Notes under the pieces: generated by a model
Database searches by the model: none
What the model saw: only the letters and a program-made list of their open reading frames with translations
What the model was told of the DNA's origin: nothing
Position numbers and translations under genes: made by a program
Assembly (NCBI GenBank): GCA_900539855.1
Contig: UQDO01000039.1
Location: 1 to 22,976, forward strand
DNA length: 22,976 nucleotides
DNA from: an uncultured Oscillospiraceae bacterium
GTDB taxonomy: Bacteria > Bacillota > Clostridia > Oscillospirales > Acutalibacteraceae
Direction: 5' to 3'
Part shown: positions 7,721-15,989 of the stretch, one piece after another
Layout: each line of letters begins with the position of its first letter
Numbering within the stretch: the stretch's first letter is position 1

Positions 7721-9991
7721 ATGAGTGTTCAAACGGCATTGACAGAGCTTTCCGAGGTTGCGGCGCGTATAAAGGAAATGCGCGGGATAATGGGCTGGTC
7801 CGAGGAAGAAATGGCTAAAAAGACCGAAGTGACGCCCGAAAACTACAGGCTTTACGAAGAGGGCAAGGCAGATCTCCCCTTCACCTTCATTCACAAATGC
7901 GCGCTTGCGTTCGGGATTGAAATAACCGATCTTCTTGAAGGACAGAGCGCAAAGCTGTCGTCCTACACTGTCACAAGAAAGGGCAAGGGACAGGAGACCG
8001 CCAAGGAGGACGGCATTGAGATATGCAACCTCGCGCCGGCGTTCAGAAACAAGCTGTCCGAGCCTTACTGGGTGCGTTACGAATATTCGCCTGAGCTTCA
8101 GAACCGCCCGATACACCTTACCAAGCACAGCGGACAGGAGTTTGACCTTGTTTTGAAGGGCAGCTTAAAGGTGCAGGTCGGCAATCACACCGAGGTGCTG
8201 CACGAGGGCGACAGTATATACTATAACAGCTCAACGCCGCACGGAATGATCGCCATAGACGGCGCCGACTGCGTGTTCTGCGCCGTTGTTCTGCCGGGCG
8301 AGGACAACACCTCCGAAAAGACGGTCAGGGAAAGCATAGCTTCAACAAGACCGGTCGAAAAGCTGATATGCGAAAAGTTTGTTAAGACGGTCGAGGACGA
8401 GCAGGGAAGGCTCAAGTCGATATCCTTCCCGAACAGCGAGACCTTCAATTTCGGCTTTGATATAGTCGACGCCATTGCCGACAAATACCCGGATAAGCTG
8501 GCAATGCTCCATATAGACCGCAACAAACAGGAGCGCCGTTTTACCTTTAAGGATATAAAGCGAGCGTCAAACCAGTGCGTAAACTACTTCAAATCGCTCG
8601 GCATAAAGCGCGGCGACCGTGTGATGCTGGTGCTAAAACGCCACTATCAGTTCTGGTTCGCTATGGTAGCGCTGCACAAGCTGGGAGCCGTCGCAATACC
8701 GGCGACAAATCAGCTTAAGGATCACGATTTTGTCTACAGATTCAACGCGGCAGGCGTTTCGGCGATACTTTGCACCGCCGACGGCGATGTTGCCGAGATA
8801 GTCGACCGTGCCGCGAAGGAAAGCGAAAGCCTCAAGACCAAGGTCTTAGTCGGCGGCAGCCGTGACGGCTGGCATGATTTTGATGCCGAATACGGTCTTT
8901 ACACCGGAAAATACGAAAGGTCAGAGGACACGCCCTGCGGAAACGACACGGCGCTCATGTTCTTTACCTCCGGCACGACCGGAAATCCCAAAATGGCGGC
9001 GCATGCGCATACATATGCGCTCGGTCATTACGTCACCGCAAGATACTGGCACTGCTGTGAGCGCGACGGACTGCACCTGACCATTTCGGATACCGGCTGG
9101 GGCAAGTCGCTCTGGGGCAAGCTGTACGGTCAGTGGCTCTGCGAGGGCGCGGTGTTTGTCTACGACTTTGACCGCTTCAGCGCAGGAGACATTCTGCCGA
9201 TGTTCGCAAAATACAATATCACGACCTTCTGCGCTCCGCCCACCATGCTCCGCATGATGATAAAGGAGGATCTTTCGATGTACGACCTTTCGTCCATCCA
9301 CCACATGACAACGGCAGGCGAGGCGCTCAACCCCGAGGTCGCGAGAAAATTCAAGGAAGCGACCGGGCTTGAAATAATGGAGGGCTTCGGTCAGACCGAG
9401 ACCACCCTTACGATATGCAACCTTGTCGGCACGGTGCCCAAACTCGGTTCGATGGGCAAGGCGTCGCCGCAGTATGATGTTGACATCGTGGATGCCGACG
9501 GCAATTCCGTTCCCAACGGCGAGGTCGGAGAGATAGTGATAAGGACCGCAAACGGCATTCCCTGCGGACTTTTCAAGGGCTACTACCGCGACGAGGCAAA
9601 GACCGCCGAGGCGTGGCACGACGGGCTTTACCACACCGGCGACACCGCGTGGCGCGACGAGGACGGTTACTTCTGGTATGTCAGCCGCATAGACGACGTT
9701 ATCAAGTCGTCGGGCTACCGCATAGGACCGTTCGAGATCGAAAGCGTCATAATGGAGCTGCCTTATGTGCTTGAATGCGGAGTATCGGCAGCGCCTGACG
9801 AGGTAAGGGGTCAGATAGTCAAGGCGAGCATTGTGCTGACCAAGGGAACCGAGCCGACCGAGGAGCTCAAAAAAGAGATACAGCAGTATGTCAAGGAGCA
9901 CACGGCACCTTATAAATATCCGCGTCTTGTGGTGTTCCGTGACGAGCTGCCCAAGACCATAAGCGGCAAGATCCAGCGCAACAAGCTGTGA
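7721..9991 (+). CDS. XRE-cupin-acyl-CoA synthetase fusion (Ile T-box controlled)
   Basis: The 756-residue protein has three parts. An XRE-type helix-turn-helix lies at about 14-74 (ARIKEMRGIMGWSEEEMAKK, then CALAFGIEITDLLEG). A cupin lies at about 131-192, with H136, E140 and H174 as possible metal ligands. An AMP-forming acyl-CoA synthetase follows from about 245, with TSGTTGNPK at 416-424, EGFGQTE at 554-560, YHTGD from 637, RIDDVIKSSGYRIGPFE near 656-672 and the catalytic SGKIQRNKL at the C-terminus. It should activate a carboxylic acid to its CoA thioester using ATP. The Ile T-box upstream suggests 2-methylbutyrate as substrate (inference). The ATG at 7721 has AAGGAG (7707-7712) 8 nt upstream. 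Longer readings begin inside the T-box leader and are rejected. The full-length paralog at 10385 confirms the architecture. Confidence 0.9.
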   Translation: MSVQTALTELSEVAARIKEMRGIMGWSEEEMAKKTEVTPENYRLYEEGKADLPFTFIHKCALAFGIEITDLLEGQSAKLSSYTVTRKGKGQETAKEDGIEICNLAPAFRNKLSEPYWVRYEYSPELQNRPIHLTKHSGQEFDLVLKGSLKVQVGNHTEVLHEGDSIYYNSSTPHGMIAIDGADCVFCAVVLPGEDNTSEKTVRESIASTRPVEKLICEKFVKTVEDEQGRLKSISFPNSETFNFGFDIVDAIADKYPDKLAMLHIDRNKQERRFTFKDIKRASNQCVNYFKSLGIKRGDRVMLVLKRHYQFWFAMVALHKLGAVAIPATNQLKDHDFVYRFNAAGVSAILCTADGDVAEIVDRAAKESESLKTKVLVGGSRDGWHDFDAEYGLYTGKYERSEDTPCGNDTALMFFTSGTTGNPKMAAHAHTYALGHYVTARYWHCCERDGLHLTISDTGWGKSLWGKLYGQWLCEGAVFVYDFDRFSAGDILPMFAKYNITTFCAPPTMLRMMIKEDLSMYDLSSIHHMTTAGEALNPEVARKFKEATGLEIMEGFGQTETTLTICNLVGTVPKLGSMGKASPQYDVDIVDADGNSVPNGEVGEIVIRTANGIPCGLFKGYYRDEAKTAEAWHDGLYHTGDTAWRDEDGYFWYVSRIDDVIKSSGYRIGPFEIESVIMELPYVLECGVSAAPDEVRGQIVKASIVLTKGTEPTEELKKEIQQYVKEHTAPYKYPRLVVFRDELPKTISGKIQRNKL

Positions 9992-10031
9992 TCTTTGATA
10001 GGTGCCGCCCTTAGGGTCTTGAAAATTTTTC

Positions 10032-10060
10032 TTGACAATATAATTTCCTTCTGTTATAAT
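10032..10060 (+). promoter_or_regulatory. Consensus promoter of the second T-box operon
   Basis: Perfect TTGACA (10032-10037) and TATAAT (10055-10060) lie 17 bp apart, 40 bp after the stop codon of the first synthetase. No convincing terminator lies between that stop and this promoter, so read-through from upstream may add to expression. Confidence 0.9.
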
Positions 10061-10066
10061 TCCTTA

Positions 10067-10359
10067 CATAAAAGGCTTTGACGAAGAGGGCGTGGACGTC
10101 CCGTTTTAAGAGAACCGGCGGTTGGTGTGAGCCGGCAGCGTGTGTCCGTTTTGCCTGTAGCTTCCGAGCCGAAAGGAAGAAAACGCCGTTTGCGGCGTGA
10201 GTAGAACCTTTCCGTTACTGCTGCGTAAATGCATAGGACTTGTCGGAGTCTGAGTGGTACAGAGACTGATCCTCTGTGCAATTTGAGTGGTACCGCGGGA
10301 TATAAAGTGATTTATAGCTCGTCTCAAGGAATTATATCTTTGAGGCGGGCTTTTGTTTT
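10067..10359 (+). promoter_or_regulatory. T-box riboswitch leader, predicted tRNA-Val specifier (GTA)
   Basis: The architecture matches the first leader. Stem I base is GGCT (10074-10077) with AGCC (10167-10170), a TTGAC/CG loop, then GAAG (10083-10086) with CTTC (10161-10164). The specifier position directly before the purine and CTTC reads GTA (10157-10159), valine. The T-box TGGTACCGCG is at 10288-10297 and the terminator at 10316-10354. A hairpin ACGCCG-TTTG-CGGCGT lies between Stem I and the T-box. The antiterminator bulge TGGT fits discriminator A. A partial second copy of TGAGTGGTAC at 10251-10260 precedes the true one at 10284-10293. Confidence 0.88.
10316..10354 (+). terminator. T-box regulated terminator 2
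   Basis: AGCTCGTCTCAA (10316-10327) pairs with TTGAGGCGGGCT (10340-10351), with some G-U pairs, and is followed by TTTTGTTTT. It is the mutually exclusive partner of the antiterminator. Confidence 0.85.
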
Positions 10360-10384
10360 CTGCCTCATTTAAGGAGGAAACATT

Positions 10385-12679
10385 ATGAAAATGTCAGGAC
10401 TTGAATTCAAAATTTCCGAAATGGCAGGCAGAATAAAGGCGCTGCGCGAGATAGTCGGTCTGCCGGTCGAAAAAATGGCTGAAAAGACCGGTGTGACTAC
10501 TGCCGAATACATTGACTGCGAGGCAGGAAAAAGCGACCTTACGTTTGCTTTCCTTTACCGCTGCGCTCTGGCGCTCGGCGTTGATGTTACCGACATTATC
10601 GAGGGCTCCAGCCCGAGGCTTGCAGGCTACACCGTCACAAGAAGCGGCGGCGGTCAGAAGATAGACCAGGCGCACGGTATGACCTATTATAATATGGCGG
10701 CTTCCTTTAAAAACCGTATTGCCGAGCCGCTTTATGTCATATCGTCCTACAGCGAGGAGGCACAGACCGAGGACATCGAGCTTACCACCCATGAGGGGCA
10801 GGAGTGCGATATCGTCCTTACGGGCAGCCTTAAGGTCAAGGTCGGCGACCATACCGAGATACTGCACGAGGGCGACACGATATATTATGACAGCTCGACG
10901 CCGCACGGAATGATAGCCGTCGGCGGTGCGGACTGCATATTTTATGCGATAGTACTGAACCCTGCCGGCGAGCCGATGCAGAACATCACGCACGGCGGTG
11001 TAAGGGAGTTCACACCTACTCTCGGCAAGGCTGTAAAGCCACACGAAAAACGCGTGTGGGAGGATTACTGCAAGCCTGTCGAGGATGAAAACGGCGTTTT
11101 AAAGAGCATTTCCTTTGAAAACGAGGACAAATTCAATTTCGCGTTTGATATAATCGACCGCTTGGGCACCGAAAAGCCGGATAAGCTTGCGATGCTGCAC
11201 ATCGACAAAAATAAAACCGAGCGCCGGTTCACCTTCGGCGACATGAAGCGCGCGTCAAGCCAGACCGCCAACTATTTCAGATCGCTCGGCATAAAGCGCG
11301 GCGACCGCGTCATGCTGATACTAAAAAGGCATTACGAATTCTGGTTTTCCATACTGGCGCTGCATAAGCTGGGTGCCGTCGCGATACCGGCGACAAATCA
11401 GCTCAAAGAGCACGACATTTCCTACAGGCTCACAGCCGGCGGTATCGGTGCCGTCATATGCACCGCCGACGGCGACGTGTCGTATGAGGTCGAAAAGGCT
11501 GAAAAGCAGTGCGGCGGAGAAAGAATAAAAGTAATGGTCGGCGGCAGCCGTGACGGCTGGCATGATTTTGACGCAGAATACGGGCTGTTCACCGGACGCT
11601 TTCCGCGTCCCGACGACGCTGCCTGCGGCGACGAGCCTATGCTCATGTACTTCACGTCCGGCACCACCGGAAACCCGAAAATGGCGGTACATAATTATAA
11701 ATATCCGCTCGGTCATTTTATAACGGCAAAGTATTGGCACTGCGTCGATCCGGACGGACTTCACCTCACCGTTGCCGATACCGGCTGGGCAAAGGCGGCA
11801 TGGGGCAAGCTGTACGGTCAGTGGCTGTGCGAGGCAGGTCTGTTCGTTTACGATTTCGACCGTTTCGACGCGCACGACCTTCTGCCCATGTTCGCAAAAT
11901 ACCGCATAACCACCTTCTGCGCTCCGCCCACCATACTCCGTATGATGATAAAGGAGGACATAAGCAGGTACGACCTGTCGTCGGTATCGCATATGACCAC
12001 CGCCGGCGAGGCGCTCAACCCCGAGGTTTTCCGCCGGTTCGAAGCCGCGACGGGACTTCAGATAATGGAGGGCTTCGGTCAGTCGGAGACGACGGTCGCC
12101 CTTGCAAACCTTGCCGGTACCAAGGCAAGACTGGGCTCGATGGGCAGACCAGTGCCGCTTTACGACATAAAACTGCTTGATAACGACGGCAAGCCGGTCG
12201 CAGCGGGCGAGGTCGGGGAAATATGTATCAGCATAAAGGACGGCTCGCCCTGCGGTCTGTTCACTGAATACTATAAGGATGAGCAGAAAACTAACGAGTG
12301 CAGACACGACGGATATTATCACACCGGCGACACCGCATGGTGCGACGAGGACGGTTACTTCTGGTATGTCGGCAGAGTGGACGACGTTATCAAGTCGTCC
12401 GGCTACCGCATAGGGCCGTTTGAAATAGAAAACGTGCTGATGGAGCTGCCGTATGTTTTGGAGTGCGGCGTGTCGGCTGCGCCCGATGAGGTAAGGGGAC
12501 AGGTCGTCAAGGCAAGCATAGTGCTGACAAAGGGCACCGAGCCCGGCGAGGCGCTCAAAAAGGAGATACAGCAGTATGTCAAGGAGCGCACGGCACCTTA
12601 CAAGTACCCGAGAATAGTCGTGTTCCGCGACGAGCTGCCCAAGACTACAAGCGGAAAGATACAGCGCAACAAGCTGTAG
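10385..12679 (+). CDS. XRE-cupin-acyl-CoA synthetase fusion (Val T-box controlled)
   Basis: This 764-residue paralog of the protein at 7721 has the same order. The helix-turn-helix is at about 15-75 (GRIKALREIVGLPVEKMAEK). The cupin includes HEGQECDIVLTGSLKVKVGD and the STPHGMIAV histidine. The AMP-forming synthetase has TSGTTGNPK from 424, EGFGQSE from 562, YYHTGD at 644-649, RVDDVIKSSGYRIGPFE and a C-terminal SGKIQRNKL. The Val T-box and the downstream vor genes suggest isobutyrate as substrate (inference). AGGAGG (10372-10377) lies 7 nt before the ATG at 10385. The protein could also be a trigger enzyme that binds DNA, since the helix-turn-helix is conserved in both copies. It is the first gene of a six-gene operon ending at 15963. 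Confidence 0.9.
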   Translation: MKMSGLEFKISEMAGRIKALREIVGLPVEKMAEKTGVTTAEYIDCEAGKSDLTFAFLYRCALALGVDVTDIIEGSSPRLAGYTVTRSGGGQKIDQAHGMTYYNMAASFKNRIAEPLYVISSYSEEAQTEDIELTTHEGQECDIVLTGSLKVKVGDHTEILHEGDTIYYDSSTPHGMIAVGGADCIFYAIVLNPAGEPMQNITHGGVREFTPTLGKAVKPHEKRVWEDYCKPVEDENGVLKSISFENEDKFNFAFDIIDRLGTEKPDKLAMLHIDKNKTERRFTFGDMKRASSQTANYFRSLGIKRGDRVMLILKRHYEFWFSILALHKLGAVAIPATNQLKEHDISYRLTAGGIGAVICTADGDVSYEVEKAEKQCGGERIKVMVGGSRDGWHDFDAEYGLFTGRFPRPDDAACGDEPMLMYFTSGTTGNPKMAVHNYKYPLGHFITAKYWHCVDPDGLHLTVADTGWAKAAWGKLYGQWLCEAGLFVYDFDRFDAHDLLPMFAKYRITTFCAPPTILRMMIKEDISRYDLSSVSHMTTAGEALNPEVFRRFEAATGLQIMEGFGQSETTVALANLAGTKARLGSMGRPVPLYDIKLLDNDGKPVAAGEVGEICISIKDGSPCGLFTEYYKDEQKTNECRHDGYYHTGDTAWCDEDGYFWYVGRVDDVIKSSGYRIGPFEIENVLMELPYVLECGVSAAPDEVRGQVVKASIVLTKGTEPGEALKKEIQQYVKERTAPYKYPRIVVFRDELPKTTSGKIQRNKL

Positions 12680-12721
12680 GATGCTCCGGGCTTTCGTCAA
12701 TCTAAGAAAGGAAAAGGCTTT

Positions 12722-13408
12722 ATGAAAAGGATAACTCTTTTTGCCGGGCATTACGGCAGCGGCAAAACGAATATAGCCGTGAATTTCGCCTTTGATCTGA
12801 GGAAAAAGGGCTTGCCGGTCATAATTGCCGATCTCGATATAGTAAATCCTTATTTCCGCACGGCTGACAGCAGAAATGAGCTGCAGGAAGCAGGCATTGA
12901 GCTTATCGCGCCGGAATTTGCAAATACCAACCTTGATATTCCGGCACTGCCGAAGGAGCTGTACCGCGTGACCGCCGAAAAGGACAAACATGTGGTGCTC
13001 GATATAGGCGGCGACGACAGCGGAGCCGTGGCTCTCGGGCGGCTTACGCCCGACATTTTAAAGGAAAACGACTTTGATATGCTGTTTGTTGAAAACCTTT
13101 ACAGACCGCTGACAAGGACCGCCGAGGAGTGCCTTGCCGTTATGCGTGAGATCGAGGCGGCAGGAGGACTGCCCTTTACCGGGATAGTAAACAATTCAAA
13201 TATCGGCTGGGACACAACACCCGGTGATATAGAGGCTGCATATAAGGAAACAAAAAGGCTGAGCGAACTGTCCGGACTGCCCATAGCGGCAATAACGGCA
13301 GAAGAAAAGGTCGCAGGAGCACTTACCGGCGGCGAAATACCCGTTTTTCCGCTCAGACTGCAAAGCAAATATTTTGATATAAAGGGGATAGAAAAATGGC
13401 AAAAGTAA
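12722..13408 (+). CDS. P-loop ATPase (MinD/ParA/CobQ-like) in vor operon
   Basis: The 228-residue cytosolic protein begins with a Walker A motif GHYGSGKT (residues 9-16). It then shows DLDIVNPYFRT, which resembles the switch region of SIMIBI-class ATPases, and VVLDIGGDDSGAVAL as a Walker B-like segment. Function is unknown. It is related in fold to MinD/ParA/ArsA-type proteins but lacks the deviant double-lysine KGGxGKT signature. It lies 42 nt after the synthetase and overlaps vorD by 13 nt, so it is surely co-expressed with the oxidoreductase. A role in assembling or activating the Fe-S enzyme is a guess. Confidence 0.8.
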   Translation: MKRITLFAGHYGSGKTNIAVNFAFDLRKKGLPVIIADLDIVNPYFRTADSRNELQEAGIELIAPEFANTNLDIPALPKELYRVTAEKDKHVVLDIGGDDSGAVALGRLTPDILKENDFDMLFVENLYRPLTRTAEECLAVMREIEAAGGLPFTGIVNNSNIGWDTTPGDIEAAYKETKRLSELSGLPIAAITAEEKVAGALTGGEIPVFPLRLQSKYFDIKGIEKWQK

Positions 13409-13602
13409 CATTTGCCGAGGATCTGTGCAAGGGCTGCGGACTGTGCGTCGGCGCATGTCCCAAAGGTATCCTTGCAATAGCCAAGGGCAAGATCAACAAA
13501 AAGGGTCACTCTCCCGTAGAAATGACCGACAGCGAAAAATGCATAGGCTGTGCTTTCTGCGCGACCATGTGTCCCGACTGCGTAATAACCGTTGAAAGGT
13601 GA
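13396..13602 (+). CDS. vorD: 2-oxoacid:ferredoxin oxidoreductase delta subunit (2x[4Fe-4S] ferredoxin)
   Basis: The 68-residue electron-transfer subunit carries two cysteine sets, CKGCGLCVGACPKG (Cys 11, 14, 17, 21) and CIGCAFCATMCPDC, each expected to bind a [4Fe-4S] cluster. It passes electrons between the thiamine-bound intermediate and external ferredoxin. It overlaps the ATPase gene by 13 nt, with a GGGG site upstream of the ATG, and the alpha subunit gene follows at once. KorD is an alternative label; the subunit order alone does not separate Vor from Kor. Confidence 0.9.
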   Translation: MAKVTFAEDLCKGCGLCVGACPKGILAIAKGKINKKGHSPVEMTDSEKCIGCAFCATMCPDCVITVER

Positions 13603-13610
13603 GGTGCAAA

Positions 13611-14672
13611 ATGGCTGAAAAGGTACTTATGAAGGGCAATGAGGCTATTGCCGAGGCGGCTATCAGAGCAGGCTGCCGTCATTATTTCGGATATCCGATA
13701 ACTCCGCAGACCGAGATCGCCGCATATATGGCAAAGCGTATGCCCAAAATAGGCGGAACGTTTTTGCAGGCTGAAAGCGAGATAGCCGCTATCAACATGG
13801 TGTACGGCGTTTCGAGTGCAGGATTGAGGGTCATGACCTCGTCGTCAAGCCCGGGCGTTTCGCTTAAAGGTGAGGGCATATCATACCTTGCCGGAAGCGA
13901 CCTGCCGGCACTTATAGTCAACGTACAGCGCGGCGGTCCGGGGCTGGGCGGAATACAGCCCTCGCAGTCTGATTATTTTCAGGCTACGCGCGGCGGCGGA
14001 CACGGCGATTACCACATCATAGTTTTAGCTCCTGCGTCGGTTCAGGAAATGGCTGACATGACCGCAAAATGCTTCGATCTTTCGGATAAATACCGTGTTC
14101 CGGCAATGATACTTGCCGACGGAACGATGGGTCAGATGATGGAACCGGTCGTGCTGCCCGAGCCTACCGACGGTAAAACAGAAAAGCCGTGGGCTGTCAC
14201 CGGTACAAAAGGAAAAAGAAAGCACAACATTGTAAATTCGCTCTACTTAGTGCCCGAAAAGCTGGAGCAGACCAACTTCGAGCGCTTTGAAAGATATGAG
14301 CAGATAAAGAAAAACGAGACCATGTACGAGTCGTTCATGATGGATGACGCAGAGTACTGCATCGCAGCGTTCGGTATTGCCGCAAGGGTCTCCAAAAACG
14401 CTATAATGGCGGCGCGCGAGGAAGGCATAAAGGTCGGTATGATCAGACCTATAACGCTGTGGCCGTTCCCCGACGAGCCGTTCAAAGAGGCGGCAAAGAC
14501 AGTGAAATCATTCATTTCGGTCGAGCTGTCGATGGGTCAGATGATAGAGGATGTAAGGCTTGCGACCGATTGCAGCCGTCCCGTTTACCTCTGCAACCGT
14601 ACCGGCGGTATGATACCGTCGCCGCAGCAGGTTCTGGACTCTATCAGAAAAGCAGCGGGAGGTAATAAGTAA
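13611..14672 (+). CDS. vorB: 2-oxoacid:ferredoxin oxidoreductase alpha subunit (VorB)
   Basis: This 353-residue pyrimidine-binding subunit carries GNEAIAEAAIRAGCRHYFGYPITPQTEI at its N-terminus, the E-rich QAESEIAAINM segment that helps activate thiamine diphosphate, and RGGPGLGGIQPSQSDY. With the beta, gamma and delta subunits it interconverts 2-oxoacid + CoA and acyl-CoA + CO2 + reduced ferredoxin. The ATG at 13611 has AGGTGAGG about 7 nt upstream. An in-frame GTG at 13599 overlaps vorD but lacks a site. The Val T-box and the acyl-CoA synthetase of the same operon favour branched-chain substrates (Vor, EC 1.2.7.7) working in the carboxylating direction. Substrate is inferred. Confidence 0.9.
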   Translation: MAEKVLMKGNEAIAEAAIRAGCRHYFGYPITPQTEIAAYMAKRMPKIGGTFLQAESEIAAINMVYGVSSAGLRVMTSSSSPGVSLKGEGISYLAGSDLPALIVNVQRGGPGLGGIQPSQSDYFQATRGGGHGDYHIIVLAPASVQEMADMTAKCFDLSDKYRVPAMILADGTMGQMMEPVVLPEPTDGKTEKPWAVTGTKGKRKHNIVNSLYLVPEKLEQTNFERFERYEQIKKNETMYESFMMDDAEYCIAAFGIAARVSKNAIMAAREEGIKVGMIRPITLWPFPDEPFKEAAKTVKSFISVELSMGQMIEDVRLATDCSRPVYLCNRTGGMIPSPQQVLDSIRKAAGGNK

Positions 14673-15427
14673 TGACAGTATTTGAAAAGCCGAAGGCTCT
14701 TGCGGATGTTCCGTTCCACTACTGCCCGGGATGTACCCACGGCATTATACACCGCCTTGTCGCAGAGGCTATAGACGCTTTAGGTATTGAGGGCGACACG
14801 GTCGGTGTGGCTCCGGTCGGATGCGCCGTTATGGCATACGATTATTTCAACTGCGATATGGTCGAGGCGGCTCATGGCCGTGCTCCGGCTGTGGCTACGG
14901 GACTCAAACGCGCAATGCCCGAAAATATAATATTCACATATCAGGGCGACGGCGACCTTGCCTCGATAGGCATGGCTGAAACGGTGCACGCCGCGACGAG
15001 AAACGAAAATATAACCGTTATTTTCGTAAACAACGCTATTTACGGCATGACCGGCGGTCAGATGGCGCCCACCTCGCTGCCCGGTCAGGTCACACAGACC
15101 TCTCCTTACGGACGCGACGTCAAAACGGTCGGTTTCCCGATAAGGGTGTGCGAAATGCTGGCGACCCTTGACGGTCCGGAGCTTATCCAGCGTGTTGCGG
15201 TAAACAACGTGAAAAACGTAAAGACCGCCAAGGCGGCTATCGAAAAGGCGTTCCGCAATCAGGTCGAGGGCAAGGGCTTCTCGCTTATCGAGGTCGTTTC
15301 CTCCTGCCCGACCAACTGGGGCATGACGCCCGAAAACGCCCTTAAGTGGGTCGAGGAAAAAATGATACCTTACTATCCGCTGGGTGTATATAAGGATCGC
15401 AGCGCCGCAAAGGAGGAGCAGAAATGA
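14672..15427 (+). CDS. vorA: 2-oxoacid:ferredoxin oxidoreductase beta subunit, TPP-binding (VorA)
   Basis: The 251-residue subunit holds the thiamine diphosphate-Mg site. GDG at 92-94 followed by NN at 120-121 is the standard TPP motif, with the loop DLASIGMAETVHAATR between them. CPGC at 18-21, near the N-terminus, is the start of the cysteine set expected to bind a cluster in these beta subunits. IYGMTGGQMAPTS after the motif is also typical. The start codon overlaps the vorB stop by one base (TAATG) with GGAGG at 14658-14662, so translation is coupled. It overlaps vorC by 4 nt. Confidence 0.92.
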   Translation: MTVFEKPKALADVPFHYCPGCTHGIIHRLVAEAIDALGIEGDTVGVAPVGCAVMAYDYFNCDMVEAAHGRAPAVATGLKRAMPENIIFTYQGDGDLASIGMAETVHAATRNENITVIFVNNAIYGMTGGQMAPTSLPGQVTQTSPYGRDVKTVGFPIRVCEMLATLDGPELIQRVAVNNVKNVKTAKAAIEKAFRNQVEGKGFSLIEVVSSCPTNWGMTPENALKWVEEKMIPYYPLGVYKDRSAAKEEQK

Positions 15428-15963
15428 GCACCACAAACATGCTTATAGCCGGTTTCGGCGGACAGGGCGTTCTCTTTGCCGGGAAATTTATAGCCTATAA
15501 GGGACTGCTTGAGGGCAGACAGCTCAGCTGGCTGCCGTCATACGGACCGGAAATGCGCGGCGGCACAGCCAACTGCAGCGTTATTTTAAGCGATACACCG
15601 GTTGGATCGCCCATAGTGTCGGCACCCGATCTGCTTATGGTCATGAATCTGCCGTCGCTTGACAAATATGAGGATGCCGCAGTGAGCGGAGCCAAAATAT
15701 TTGTCGATTCGACCCTTATCGACCGCAAGGTAAAGCGCGGCGATGTCACCGCCTACTATATACCGGCAACAAAAATGGCAAAGGACGCAGGCTTCCCGAC
15801 CCTTGCCAATATGATAATGGTCGGAAAGGTGATAAAAGAGACCGGCGTCGTGTCGTATGACGGCATAAAAGAAGCGCTCGGCAAGGTCGTGTCGGCAAAG
15901 CACGCCGATCTGCTCGACATCAATTTAAAGGCGATAGAAGCAGGATACAATTACGAGGGCTGA
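15424..15963 (+). CDS. vorC: 2-oxoacid:ferredoxin oxidoreductase gamma subunit
   Basis: The 179-residue subunit opens with AGFGGQGVLFAGKFIA, the glycine-rich motif of the gamma family, and continues with WLPSYGPEMRGGTANCSV, also characteristic. It belongs to the CoA-binding region of the complex. The start lies in an ATGA overlap with the vorA stop. It is the last gene of the operon and is followed 27 nt later by paired hairpins that probably end transcription. Confidence 0.92.
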   Translation: MSTTNMLIAGFGGQGVLFAGKFIAYKGLLEGRQLSWLPSYGPEMRGGTANCSVILSDTPVGSPIVSAPDLLMVMNLPSLDKYEDAAVSGAKIFVDSTLIDRKVKRGDVTAYYIPATKMAKDAGFPTLANMIMVGKVIKETGVVSYDGIKEALGKVVSAKHADLLDINLKAIEAGYNYEG

Positions 15964-15989
15964 TAACCAAAATCGCAAACTAAAACACA

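Noticed and set aside
9992..10031. Possible terminator between the first synthetase and the second promoter
   Set aside because: Only a very short CCCT/AGGG palindrome is present before an AT-rich run, too weak to call.
11321..12991. Long minus-strand frame opposite the second synthetase
   Set aside because: The plus strand carries all synthetase motifs in order, and the antisense translation shows nothing recognisable and no ribosome binding site.
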